Below, one piece after another: positions 1 to 9,792 of a DNA stretch of 64,000 nucleotides (position 1 is its first letter; each line of letters starts with the position of its first letter). Source of the DNA: an uncultured Alphaproteobacteria bacterium (GTDB lineage Bacteria; Pseudomonadota; Alphaproteobacteria; HIMB59); assembly GCA_902521485.1 (NCBI GenBank), contig CABYRQ010000001.1:124001-188000 (forward strand), written 5' to 3'. Both the position numbers and the translations under genes were made by a program. The notes under the pieces were generated by a model. That model was given only the letters and a program-made list of their open reading frames with translations, searched no databases and was not told where the DNA came from.

Positions 1-7
1 GTAAACT

Positions 8-1120
8 TTAGAAGAAATTCATCTCAGAACATGCTTTATCAAATGAGATTTTATTTCCGATAAAATTTTTTCCTCTTTCGCCTTGAAAAGCATCCTCAAC
101 ATATTTATCCCATTCAATTTTTGGTATTCCGATTTCATTTAAATTTAATGGTGCCTCAAGAATTCTCAATGTCTCAGATAGTCTTTTTGAGCTCTCAATG
201 AGATCGACATTATAAATTTTTTCTAGGGATTTTTCTGTTTTTTCATCTTGGCCAATCAGACTCCTCATTATTGTCGGCAAAGTAAAGGAACAAGCTATTC
301 CATGTGGAACATTAAAATTAATTGTTATCGGGTATGAAATATTATGTGCTATTGCAGTTTTAGTATTTGAAAAAGCTAGTCCTGCATGAACACAAGCTTT
401 AGCCATTAAAGTTCTCAACTCTATGTTTTTTAAATCATTTACAAGTTTTGGAAGTGTATCGATCACTGTTTGAGCACCTGCAATTCCATGAAATGTTGAA
501 ATCGGATTAGAGTTTATATTCCAAATGCTTTCTAAGGAGTGGGACAACGCATCAAGACCAGTAGAAATAGTCAGATTTTTTGGCTTGTTGATCATTAACT
601 TAGGGTCAATAACTGATATTTCAGGATATAAAGATTTATCCGCTAATGAAAATTTACTTTTATACTCTTTATCCCAGACTGTAGCCCAACACGTAAGTTC
701 ACTCGATGTGCCAGAAGTAGTAGGTATAGCTATAATTTTTTTTGGATCTTGAACGTAAGCCGATTTTTTATTTCTTACAAAATCATTTAAATATTTATTT
801 TCACCTTTAAAAGCCGCAAGTAATTTGGCCGTATCCATGACAGAGCCGCCTCCAAGAGCAACAACTGTATCAATTTGACTTTCTATTTTTGAAAATTTTT
901 CTCCTGCAGAAAGTAAATCTTGATAGTCGGGATTTGGTTGAACATCATCAAAGATTTCTAGAGGCTTGTTTGATAAATTGTTAAAAAACTCTCTATACGT
1001 ATCAAAGTTATAATCAGGATGGGTAACAAGAATGTACTTTCGATTACTTATTATATGTTCAATTTCATTAAATTTTTCCGAACCAAAAATAACATTTACT
1101 GGATTATAATATTCCCACAT
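8..1120 (-). CDS. Iron-containing (group III) alcohol dehydrogenase, possibly acting on phosphonoacetaldehyde / 2-hydroxyethylphosphonate
   Basis: ORF 370 aa; ALGGGSVMDTAK nucleotide-binding motif, PTTSGTSSE, AIAHNISYPIT and NVPHGIACSFTLP metal-site motifs typical of Fe-ADH; sits in an operon with PhnA/PhnY-like genes. Confidence 0.85.
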   Translation of the reverse strand: MWEYYNPVNVIFGSEKFNEIEHIISNRKYILVTHPDYNFDTYREFFNNLSNKPLEIFDDVQPNPDYQDLLSAGEKFSKIESQIDTVVALGGGSVMDTAKLLAAFKGENKYLNDFVRNKKSAYVQDPKKIIAIPTTSGTSSELTCWATVWDKEYKSKFSLADKSLYPEISVIDPKLMINKPKNLTISTGLDALSHSLESIWNINSNPISTFHGIAGAQTVIDTLPKLVNDLKNIELRTLMAKACVHAGLAFSNTKTAIAHNISYPITINFNVPHGIACSFTLPTIMRSLIGQDEKTEKSLEKIYNVDLIESSKRLSETLRILEAPLNLNEIGIPKIEWDKYVEDAFQGERGKNFIGNKISFDKACSEMNFF

Positions 1121-1125
1121 AAGAT

Positions 1126-2208
1126 TTAGAGATTTTTAACAGCTTTTGAGAGAATTTGCATTTTTTGTTTTGCTTGATTTCTATCAAAAAACCCTAGACC
1201 ACAATCAGGAGCAGCAATTAATCTTTCCTCATCAATATGCTCAAGAACTTCTCTGATCCTTTTTTGAATTTCCTCGACACTTTCCATACGACTTTTAGCT
1301 ACATCAATCAAACCCATAATAACTTTGGTTTTTTTAAATTTTTCTAATAATTTTAAATCTAAAGGTCGGTGAGAGTCTTCCAAAGAAACTTCGTCTATAC
1401 TAGAGTCTTCAACTAAGTCAGCAATTTTATCATATGCATCTAGGTCTGCTTTTTTGTAGTGTTCTGAGTCAAGCGAGTTAGGATAACCGCAGCAAATATG
1501 ACAAGCTTTTTGAGTTTCTTTTAGTATTCCATGCATTGCTCTTTCTAAGTTTTCCATACCATAATCGTGTGTTTCTTCTGGTTTTCTGGCGAACACTGGT
1601 TCATCAATTTGAATGTATTGACAACCAGCTTCGGATAGAGCCTTAACTTCATTACTAATACATAATGCTAGATCATAACCCATTTTTTTGGGATCATTAT
1701 AATAGTCATCAGCAATGGAGTCAGTTATTGTCATAGGACCAGGTATAGTTATTTTCACTGGGTTATTAGTAAACTGCTGTGCAGATTTCCAATCATCTGC
1801 TAATCGTAATGATTTATTTGAAACTTTACTTGTAATTGTTGGGAGTGTTGCTTCAAAAGCTCCTTTCCTGACTGATTTAGTCGTTAAGTGTTCAAAGCTT
1901 ACCCCATTAAAAAATCTCAATTGATAAAAAATATAGTTTTCTCGCCTTACTTCACCATCTGTGGGGATATCTATTCCGCTACTTGTCTGATCAAGAATTA
2001 CTTCTTCAATAGCTTTTAAGAATAGTTTTTCTTTTTCCTCATCTTTCTCTTCATATACTTTATGGTCTTCACTTTTGGGATCCCAATTTGATAACAATCC
2101 CTTGGATTGTTTTTTTTCTTCGTCAGATTTATCTTGGAGAAACCAATCTCTTATAGGTGTGTAATTAGGTTTTGGATAAGCTCCAATGGTTGTAGTTTTG
2201 ATGCTCAT
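1126..2208 (-). CDS. Cobalamin-independent methionine synthase-like (core-MetE, C-terminal catalytic domain only)
   Basis: 360 aa; GAYPKP start, IPGPMTI, QIDEPVF, HICCGYPN and APDCGLGFF (His-x-Cys and Cys Zn ligands) typical of the MetE C-terminal domain. Confidence 0.8.
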   Translation of the reverse strand: MSIKTTTIGAYPKPNYTPIRDWFLQDKSDEEKKQSKGLLSNWDPKSEDHKVYEEKDEEKEKLFLKAIEEVILDQTSSGIDIPTDGEVRRENYIFYQLRFFNGVSFEHLTTKSVRKGAFEATLPTITSKVSNKSLRLADDWKSAQQFTNNPVKITIPGPMTITDSIADDYYNDPKKMGYDLALCISNEVKALSEAGCQYIQIDEPVFARKPEETHDYGMENLERAMHGILKETQKACHICCGYPNSLDSEHYKKADLDAYDKIADLVEDSSIDEVSLEDSHRPLDLKLLEKFKKTKVIMGLIDVAKSRMESVEEIQKRIREVLEHIDEERLIAAPDCGLGFFDRNQAKQKMQILSKAVKNL

Positions 2209-2216
2209 TTAAAAAA

Positions 2217-2246
2217 AAACAGCAGCCAGTATACTAGCTGCTGTTT
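2217..2246 (-). terminator. Stem-loop with poly-T on minus strand after the SBP gene (terminator/attenuator)
   Basis: AAACAGCAGC...GCTGCTGTTT 10-bp arms followed by T-run on the minus strand. Confidence 0.75.
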
Positions 2247-2278
2247 AAAAATCTAATGATAAACGGAATTAAAAAGAC

Positions 2279-3514
2279 CTACATTAAGTCTTCAATTTCC
2301 TCCATCATTTCTTCCTGAAGATCGGCCATGTCGTCGGCGTCACCTGTAGCAATGGTCTCAGTATAGTCATAGATTACCTGAGTCACAGCAAGACCGTTTT
2401 CTCCAGGATATGCGAACCAATCAGCTAACAAAGGCAGCTGATTAACAGCAGTTAACTTGTTGGGGTTTGCATCATAAAAATCACCTAACAGGTCATTTGC
2501 AGCTTTGTTAGGAGGAACGTAACCTGTTGTTTCTGCAACAGCAGCTGCTCCTACACCTGATGTGATAAACTTTAAAAATGTCCATGCCGCTTGTACTCTT
2601 TCAGGATCATCTGAAGTAGTAACTAACATCGCTGCGTTACCACCGGCAGGTAGTCTAGCTGGAGTTCCACCATTAACACCAGGTATTCCTGGGAAAGGCG
2701 CAGTCTTTAGTTCAAAGTCAGCTTTTGCAGCTTCAACAGAGCCTAAACTACTAGTACTCCAAAACATCATGCCAATAGTACCTGCATTAAACGCAGCTTG
2801 TCCGTCAGCAATAGAATAGTTAGGCATATTACAGCCACCCATGATATCTTTCATTTGCTCTAAAGTTTTTAGACCAGCATCTCCTCCCATATTAACAGCT
2901 CCATCTTTAACCATTGGAACATTTTGGCTATGCATTAGAGCTTGATGGAACCAGTTACCTGTAATATTCCATCCAAAGTAAAGTGTACCGTGTCCTGCAG
3001 CTTCTAATTTATTACAAGCGTCAATGACCTCATCCCAATTTGATGGAATGCTGCTAACACCAGCACTTGCTAAAAGATCCATGTTGTAGTAACCAACTGG
3101 AGTTGATACTGAAAATGGCAAGCCATAAACCTCTCCTCCAAAGGTAGATAAGCTCAACATAGCTTCATGATAACCGTCTTTTGCAAAATCTGGCTCATTA
3201 GCAATGAAAGGCTCTAAAGATAAAGCGATACCTTTGTCTACTAAAGGTGCTTGTCTATTAAGACCTTGCATGGTGATATCAGGTAAGTTTCCTGATGTTG
3301 ACTCTCTTAGTATAGTAGCAGTAGCATCTTCATAGTTTTCATAAGTTGCTCTGAACTTAACTTTAATGTCAGGATGAGCTTTTTCAAACTCTGGCATAAT
3401 TGCCTGGTATGTCACATCGAACAAACCTGAATAAGGATATGCAAATTCAATTTCTACCGCATTAGCGTTGTATGCGAAAACTGATGCAAAAAATCCTAAG
3501 ATTACTTTTTTCAT
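2279..3514 (-). CDS. ABC transporter substrate-binding protein, UgpB/CUT1-like
   Basis: 411 aa with signal peptide (MKKVILGFFASVFAYNANA); EKAHPDIKVKF, YGLPFSVSTPVGYYN typical of family 1 SBPs. Confidence 0.85.
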   Translation of the reverse strand: MKKVILGFFASVFAYNANAVEIEFAYPYSGLFDVTYQAIMPEFEKAHPDIKVKFRATYENYEDATATILRESTSGNLPDITMQGLNRQAPLVDKGIALSLEPFIANEPDFAKDGYHEAMLSLSTFGGEVYGLPFSVSTPVGYYNMDLLASAGVSSIPSNWDEVIDACNKLEAAGHGTLYFGWNITGNWFHQALMHSQNVPMVKDGAVNMGGDAGLKTLEQMKDIMGGCNMPNYSIADGQAAFNAGTIGMMFWSTSSLGSVEAAKADFELKTAPFPGIPGVNGGTPARLPAGGNAAMLVTTSDDPERVQAAWTFLKFITSGVGAAAVAETTGYVPPNKAANDLLGDFYDANPNKLTAVNQLPLLADWFAYPGENGLAVTQVIYDYTETIATGDADDMADLQEEMMEEIEDLM

Positions 3515-3646
3515 AGTCCCTCCTAAAAATAATAATAATTAATTATTAAATCCTTCATGTTAAGAATATGTTAAATTTTTAGAGTAAAGTAGAAATATCC
3601 ATTATGTGTGAGAAAAAATCTGTGAATAATTCTTAAAAGCTATTAA

Positions 3647-5086
3647 TTACCAAGGTAATGAGAAGGTTTTTACATTTGTGTAACTTTTCATAGCCTCTAT
3701 TACACCCTCTTTATAGCCTAATCCTGAGTCTTTTATTCCACCAAATGGGGACATTTCAATTCTGTAACCGGGCACTTCCCAAATATTAACCGTGCCTACA
3801 TTAAGACCGCTTATGTATTTTTTAATTCTTCTAAAATCGTTACTACAAACACCTGATGACAAACCAAAGGCCGTTGAATTTGAAATTTCCATTACTTTTT
3901 CATCATCATTGGGAACTCTAATGACAGGCACAATTGGACCAAAGGTTTCTTCAACAACAAGTTCTGATTTATAATTAACGTTGTCTAAAAAAATTGGTGG
4001 CACAAGAGCTTCTTGAACCCCAGGGTTATAAAGAATTTTTGCACCATCCTGTTCAGCTTTATTTACTCTGTCATTAAACATACTTGCTGCCTCTTTATTA
4101 ATTACTGTGCCCAACTGATTATTAATATCCATGGGATCACCAAATTTTATTGCTTTTGCTTTTTCCAAAGCAAGCTCGACAAATTTATCAGCAACTGATT
4201 CTTGAACTAATATTCTTTTTACAGCAGTGCATCTTTGACCAGAGTTTTTTGTTGCTCCCATGATTGCAAGATCAGCTGCTTTATTTAAATCATCATCATC
4301 TAAGTCACTCAAAACTATTAAAGGGTCGTTTCCACCTAACTCTAAAACAGTTCTTTTGTAACCTGCATTTTCAGCTATCAGTTTTCCAACACCAACGCTT
4401 CCTGTAAAAGTAATCAAATCTATATTTTTATTTTTAATTACTTCATTCCCAATATCTTCAGGCCATCCTGTTAAAATTGAAAACATTTCTGGAGGAAGGC
4501 CACATTCATATAAAATATCTGCAAGTAGCATAGCTGTTAAAGGGGTCAATTCTGTTTGTTTACAAACAGTACAGTTGTTAGTTGCTATTGATGGAGCAAT
4601 TTTGTGAGCAACCATATTTAAAGGATGATTAAATGGAGTGATTGCAGATATTGTGTTAAGCGGTTCTCTAATTGTAAATATTTTTCTTTGTTTTCCGTGA
4701 GGTGTTAAATCACAAGAATAAATTTCTCCATCATCCTGGATACAAAGCTGAGCAGTAAGAGAAAATACATCAAAGGCCCTACCAACTTCATAAAGCGTAT
4801 CTTGTTTCGATAGCCCAGACTCAAGTGAAATTAGATCAGAGATTTGTTCTTTTCTTTCAACAAGAGTTTCAGCAGTCTTTTGAAGTATTTTTTGACGATC
4901 ATATCTAGATAAATTGGGTTTATAATTTGCAGCAATATCAAAGGCTTTTTGAGCATGTTCTGCTGTGCCAGCTGGTACTGTGCCTATAACTTTACCTGTG
5001 AAGGGATAGATAACATCAATCTTGTTATCAGTGTAAACAGTTTTTCCACCAATCCTCATACCCTCATTAATAATTTTATCAGCCAT
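3647..5086 (-). CDS. phnY: Phosphonoacetaldehyde dehydrogenase-like aldehyde dehydrogenase
   Basis: 479 aa [38 protein letters not shown] active-site Cys; adjacent to phnA-like gene. Confidence 0.8.
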   Translation of the reverse strand: MADKIINEGMRIGGKTVYTDNKIDVIYPFTGKVIGTVPAGTAEHAQKAFDIAANYKPNLSRYDRQKILQKTAETLVERKEQISDLISLESGLSKQDTLYEVGRAFDVFSLTAQLCIQDDGEIYSCDLTPHGKQRKIFTIREPLNTISAITPFNHPLNMVAHKIAPSIATNNCTVCKQTELTPLTAMLLADILYECGLPPEMFSILTGWPEDIGNEVIKNKNIDLITFTGSVGVGKLIAENAGYKRTVLELGGNDPLIVLSDLDDDDLNKAADLAIMGATKNSGQRCTAVKRILVQESVADKFVELALEKAKAIKFGDPMDINNQLGTVINKEAASMFNDRVNKAEQDGAKILYNPGVQEALVPPIFLDNVNYKSELVVEETFGPIVPVIRVPNDDEKVMEISNSTAFGLSSGVCSNDFRRIKKYISGLNVGTVNIWEVPGYRIEMSPFGGIKDSGLGYKEGVIEAMKSYTNVKTFSLPW

Positions 5087-5088
5087 GA

Positions 5089-6324
5089 TTAAGCTCCATT
5101 AATAGCATAAAAAAATGCATCATAGTTATTTAAACTTTGATCTTTGGCAATGTTTAGTTTTTTATTAGAAATAAAAGGAACTTCTCTTTCATGATGACCT
5201 CCATGAGATCTAAGGGGTTCCTTTAATTTTGAAAGATCATGATTAGCTTTTGAGGTACCAATTGTCATATCTTCAGATGACATGCATACGATATCACCTA
5301 TTCTATCTGAAGGTAGCCTATATTCCCTACATGCTTCATCTTGTTTAACAACTACTTCAATTTCTTTAATTGATGATATTTTGCTAATTGTTTCATCAAT
5401 TTTTGATTTATCTTTTACATATATAGTCGCAAACGATCCCAGTGAACCATGATGAACTACATAAGGGTCAGTAATTGGAAGTATTACTTTAGCCTCATCT
5501 TTACCCATTTGATCATCTAAATAATCTTGAAGGAAGATGGCATTAGGTTCTCCATTAATATTTGCTTTAGACTTCATTCCATGATCTGCAGTGATGACAA
5601 CCGAATTCCCATTACTACAAATTTTACTGACATACTTATCAAACATCTGATAAAAATCATTTGCTTCTTTATCTCCAGGTGCATATTTGTGTTGAATAAA
5701 GTCAGTTGTAGATAAATACATAATGTCAGGATTAAATTCTTCAAGTAATTTTACCCCAGCTGCCATAACAAATTCTGATAGATCCTGAGAATATACTTCA
5801 GGTACTTTCATTCCAATCCAGTCATTAATATTTTCAATACCATTTTCACTGAGAGTGGCCTGATCTGATTTTTCTGATGAAAAACAGATTGCTCTTCCTT
5901 CATTAAATTTTAAACCATTACCTAAAAGAGTCCTTAATTTATCCTTAGCAGTGATTACTGCTATTTTATAACCTTCATTATAATATTTCTCAAAAATAGT
6001 TGGAGCTCTTAAATATTTTGGATCATTCATCATCACTTCTTCACCGGTTGATGGGGTATAAAAGAAATTACCACTTATTCCATGAACATCACTAGGCTGC
6101 CCTGTGACTATCGAAATGTTGTTAGGGTTTGTAAAACTGGGAATAGCACTGTTAGCCATCAGATATTGGCCATTTTCCAGTATTTTATCAAGATTTGGTG
6201 TCAATCCTTTTGAAGAGGCGATATCAATATACTCTTTTTGACTACCATCAAGGCATATAACTACTACAGTTGAAGAAAGTGATTTATTGTATTGTCTTTT
6301 GTTTATTTCAATTTTATCACTCAT
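5089..6324 (-). CDS. phnA: Phosphonoacetate hydrolase (alkaline phosphatase superfamily)
   Basis: 411 aa; [24 protein letters not shown] (nucleophile Thr), [19 protein letters not shown] motifs. Confidence 0.85.
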   Translation of the reverse strand: MSDKIEINKRQYNKSLSSTVVVICLDGSQKEYIDIASSKGLTPNLDKILENGQYLMANSAIPSFTNPNNISIVTGQPSDVHGISGNFFYTPSTGEEVMMNDPKYLRAPTIFEKYYNEGYKIAVITAKDKLRTLLGNGLKFNEGRAICFSSEKSDQATLSENGIENINDWIGMKVPEVYSQDLSEFVMAAGVKLLEEFNPDIMYLSTTDFIQHKYAPGDKEANDFYQMFDKYVSKICSNGNSVVITADHGMKSKANINGEPNAIFLQDYLDDQMGKDEAKVILPITDPYVVHHGSLGSFATIYVKDKSKIDETISKISSIKEIEVVVKQDEACREYRLPSDRIGDIVCMSSEDMTIGTSKANHDLSKLKEPLRSHGGHHEREVPFISNKKLNIAKDQSLNNYDAFFYAINGA

Positions 6325-6460
6325 AATTACTATTGCCTCATATAAAGAACAAACTTCCGATTAATGTAAAATTAATTCATAAAGTTTTAACATAAATTTT
6401 ACAAATTTACTTTTAAAATGTCCTAATCAGAACTATTTTAGTGTTGAGGAATAAAAATAG

Positions 6461-7579
6461 ATGGGGACAATTTCTTTAAAGAACATCAATAAGTCATTTG
6501 GTTCAACTGAGGTACTTAAACAACTAAGCCTTGATATCCAAGATGGTGAATTTTTAACATTAGTCGGTCCGTCCGGTTGCGGCAAATCCACTTTGTTAAA
6601 AATTATTGCTGGATTGGAACAACAAAATAGTGGCGATGTAATTATTGATGATAAGAATGTTAACAGCACCAGAGCTAGCAAGAGAGACTTAGCAATGGTT
6701 TTCCAATCCTACGCTCTTTACCCGCACCTGACTGTCAGAAAAAATCTAGAAACACCTTTGAAATTAAGAGACTATAGTTTTGTAGAGAGGTTGCCTCTTA
6801 TTGGTAATTTTGTACCAAGTAGAAAAGAAAAAAAGAAATCAATTGATGACCTTGTTTTCAAAACATCTGAAACTTTGAAAATAACAGAACTACTTGATAG
6901 GAAGCCAGGTCAACTATCTGGTGGTCAAAGACAAAGAGCGGCACTAGGAAGAGCGATGGTAAGAGAACCAGTCGCATTCTTAATGGATGAACCTTTATCA
7001 AATCTTGATGCTGCATTAAGAGTTCATATGAGATCTGAACTATCTGAGCTTCATAATTCATTAAAGACCACTTTCATTTATGTGACGCATGATCAAGCTG
7101 AAGCACTTACAATGTCAACTCGAATGGCGGTAATGATTGATGGGGAACTTTTGCAACTTGATACTCCAAGTGAGGTTTATAATAATCCATCATCTTTAAG
7201 AGTTGCAGAATTTGTTGGCAGCCCAAAGATTAACACATTTACTGCTCAGATTAGCTCTGATGGTTCTGTTGAATTTATGGGTATTAAGCTTGAAAGAAAA
7301 TTTAATACCAATATTCAAAAAGCTTTAGTTGCTGTGAGACCAGAACATTTAGAAATTACAAAAGACTCAAACAAACCTGCATTTGAGGCTACAGTTTCAT
7401 ACCGAGAAAACCTTGGTTCTGATATATTTTACCATGTTCAAGTTGATCAATCTGACTCTAAGATCATCGTCAGAGGCTCACCACAAGCTGGACTGATTTC
7501 AAATGGGGAAACAGTTAGAATAAGTCCCTCTCATGCAGAGGCTATGCTTTTTGAAACATCTGGTGAGCGTATTAGATAA
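6461..7579 (+). CDS. ABC transporter ATP-binding protein, UgpC/MalK-like
   Basis: Walker [18 protein letters not shown], Walker [14 protein letters not shown]; insertion YSFVERLPLIGNFVPSRKEKKK before signature. Confidence 0.9.
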   Translation: MGTISLKNINKSFGSTEVLKQLSLDIQDGEFLTLVGPSGCGKSTLLKIIAGLEQQNSGDVIIDDKNVNSTRASKRDLAMVFQSYALYPHLTVRKNLETPLKLRDYSFVERLPLIGNFVPSRKEKKKSIDDLVFKTSETLKITELLDRKPGQLSGGQRQRAALGRAMVREPVAFLMDEPLSNLDAALRVHMRSELSELHNSLKTTFIYVTHDQAEALTMSTRMAVMIDGELLQLDTPSEVYNNPSSLRVAEFVGSPKINTFTAQISSDGSVEFMGIKLERKFNTNIQKALVAVRPEHLEITKDSNKPAFEATVSYRENLGSDIFYHVQVDQSDSKIIVRGSPQAGLISNGETVRISPSHAEAMLFETSGERIR

Positions 7580-7581
7580 AT

Positions 7582-8538
7582 ATGCATCACTCTAAAGCAC
7601 ATATTTGGTTTGTTTGGCCAGCAATCATACTAATGATTGTCATATTAATACTTCCAATTTTTTTAGCCGGAGGTATCTCATTTACAAATTACAATCTTGG
7701 TAATTCTAGTTTCGAATGGGTAGGTACGGAGAATTATGAAAAAATGTTCTCCAGAAAAACTTATATAAAAATGATTATATCAACGGCAACTTACGTGTTA
7801 ATCGTTGTCCCTGTTTCAGTGGTATTAGGTTTAGTTGCAGCCATTATGCTCAACTCTCTTCGATTTGGAGCTGATATCTATAAAACAATTTTCTTTCTTC
7901 CGGTGATGGCTACTTTATTGGCAATGGCTATTGCTTGGGAATTTACTCTTCATCCAACTCTTGGAATAATAAATTCTTTTCTTGCCAATGGATGCGGAGG
8001 TATTAGAGAATTTATTTTAGGTTTTCATTGGCTACCGTGGGTTAGTTCCGAGGACAGTTGGTACAGTGTTGCTTGTGCTAACAATATGGATTTCCCGTAT
8101 TGGCTCAAAGATAAAAAAACAGCGATTTGGACAATTTGTTTTATTGGAGTATGGCAAGCCTTTGGATTTAATATGGTGTTATACTTAGCTGGTTTAACAA
8201 GCATACCAAGAGAACTGTATCATGCTGCAGAAATGGATGGTGCTCAGTCAACTTGGGAACAATTTAAACTTGTAACTTGGCCAATGTTAGGTCCAACAAC
8301 TCTTTTTGTGGTTACCATAACGACAATAAGGTCATTTCAAGTATTTGACACAATTGAAATTCTTACAAAAGGCGGTCCTGCCAAAACAACGTATGTAATG
8401 ATGTACGCAATTTTTGAAAAAGCAATTCAACAAAATATTACAAGTATTGGTGCAGCGATTACTGTTGTGTTTATAATTTTTATAATCTTGCTAACATTCT
8501 TCCAAAGATATGTGATTGAGAAAAGGGTACATTACTAA
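7582..8538 (+). CDS. ABC sugar-type permease, MalF/UgpA-like
   Basis: 318 aa multi-TM; EAA-like loop YHAAEMDGAQSTWEQFKLVTWPML. Confidence 0.88.
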   Translation: MHHSKAHIWFVWPAIILMIVILILPIFLAGGISFTNYNLGNSSFEWVGTENYEKMFSRKTYIKMIISTATYVLIVVPVSVVLGLVAAIMLNSLRFGADIYKTIFFLPVMATLLAMAIAWEFTLHPTLGIINSFLANGCGGIREFILGFHWLPWVSSEDSWYSVACANNMDFPYWLKDKKTAIWTICFIGVWQAFGFNMVLYLAGLTSIPRELYHAAEMDGAQSTWEQFKLVTWPMLGPTTLFVVTITTIRSFQVFDTIEILTKGGPAKTTYVMMYAIFEKAIQQNITSIGAAITVVFIIFIILLTFFQRYVIEKRVHY

Positions 8539-8539
8539 A

Positions 8540-9433
8540 ATGTTAGCTAGACATTATATTGGAGAGTCATGGAAGCATGGACTGCTCATCATTGGAGCAT
8601 TAATTGTGTTGATCCCATTCTACATGATGGTTTCAATGTCACTTAAATCTCAACAAGAAATTCAGTCAATATCTGGAGGTTTAGTCGGAGCACAGGAGAT
8701 TCAAACATTCCCAGTTTGTACTAAGCACGGATACACTGAAGAGGTATGCACAATGCGACCTTATAAATACAATTTCTGGTTTGCATTCAAAAAAGCCCCA
8801 ATTCCAAGGTATTTAATGAACGGTTTGATTGTGACTGTTTCAATCTTTTTAATACAAGTATTGATTGCACTTCCATGTTCTTATGCACTAGCCAAGCTTA
8901 GGTTTAAAGGAAGGGAATTTGTATTTTCAATGGTTCTTTTCTGTTTATTAATACCTGTACATGCAATCGCTTTACCGTTGTATGTCATGTTAGCAAAAGC
9001 TGGACTGGTGGATACCTACGCAGCCTTAATAATACCGTGGACGATATCCGTGTTTGGAATTTTTCTAATGCGGCAATTTTTTATGACAGTACCAGATGAA
9101 CTAATTGATGCTGCAAGGATGGATGGTATGGGAGAATATTCTATTGTTTGGAAAGTTATGCTTCCTGTAGCCATACCAGCGTTACTCGCTTTTGCAATTT
9201 TCTCAGTTGTTGCTCACTGGAATGATTATTTTTGGCCTAGGATTGTTATCACAGGTAATCGTGATTTATTTACACCACCACTTGGTATTAGAGAATTTAG
9301 AGGCGGAATTGATAGTGATGAATTTGGACCGATGATGGCGTCGATTGTTACTGTTACCATTCCACTTATTGTGGCTTTCATAGTTGCTCAAAAAAGATTT
9401 GTTGAAGGTATTACTATGACTGGAATGAAGTAA
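8540..9433 (+). CDS. ABC sugar-type permease, MalG/UgpE-like
   Basis: EAA loop LIDAARMDGMGEYSIVWKVMLP; ORF track start 8516, ATG at 8540 also possible. Confidence 0.88.
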   Translation: MLARHYIGESWKHGLLIIGALIVLIPFYMMVSMSLKSQQEIQSISGGLVGAQEIQTFPVCTKHGYTEEVCTMRPYKYNFWFAFKKAPIPRYLMNGLIVTVSIFLIQVLIALPCSYALAKLRFKGREFVFSMVLFCLLIPVHAIALPLYVMLAKAGLVDTYAALIIPWTISVFGIFLMRQFFMTVPDELIDAARMDGMGEYSIVWKVMLPVAIPALLAFAIFSVVAHWNDYFWPRIVITGNRDLFTPPLGIREFRGGIDSDEFGPMMASIVTVTIPLIVAFIVAQKRFVEGITMTGMK

Positions 9434-9754
9434 TTATTTACCCAGAGCGTTTACCATAACAATACCAAGTATAATCAGCCCACAACCAAGAATTCCAAAT
9501 AAGTTTGGACTCTGACCAAACTTAATTATACTTAATATGAACGTTCCAAAAATCACTAAACCAGCATAAGAGGCATAGGCAATTCCCATTGGTAAAAACT
9601 TCATTACCTTAGAAATAAAAAAGACCGCGATTACTATGGAAATAGCACTTAGTGAGGTTGGTATGAATTTCTCGTATCCATTTGATATTTTTGCAAAATT
9701 ATTTGAAAGTATCCCGAAGAAGACCGCTGCAGCTAAATAAAAATATCCAATCAA
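9434..9754 (-). CDS. Small multidrug resistance (SMR/EmrE-like) membrane protein
   Basis: 106 aa, four hydrophobic helices, MGIAYASYAGLVIFGT motif; TTG start. Confidence 0.7.
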   Translation of the reverse strand: MIGYFYLAAAVFFGILSNNFAKISNGYEKFIPTSLSAISIVIAVFFISKVMKFLPMGIAYASYAGLVIFGTFILSIIKFGQSPNLFGILGCGLIILGIVMVNALGK

Positions 9755-9792
9755 TTTAGATATCTATCTCATCAATTTAGATATCTATCTCA
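9751..9792. repeat. 21-bp perfect tandem duplication
   Basis: tcaatttagatatctatctca x2, covering the 3' end of the dddP-like gene and the start of the SMR gene. Confidence 0.9.

Noticed and set aside
525-752. Plus-strand ORF antisense to the Fe-ADH gene
   Set aside because: Lies wholly inside a well-supported minus-strand CDS; composition looks like shadow coding.
2562-2819. Plus-strand ORF antisense to the SBP gene
   Set aside because: Shadow ORF of a strongly supported CDS; no RBS or motif.
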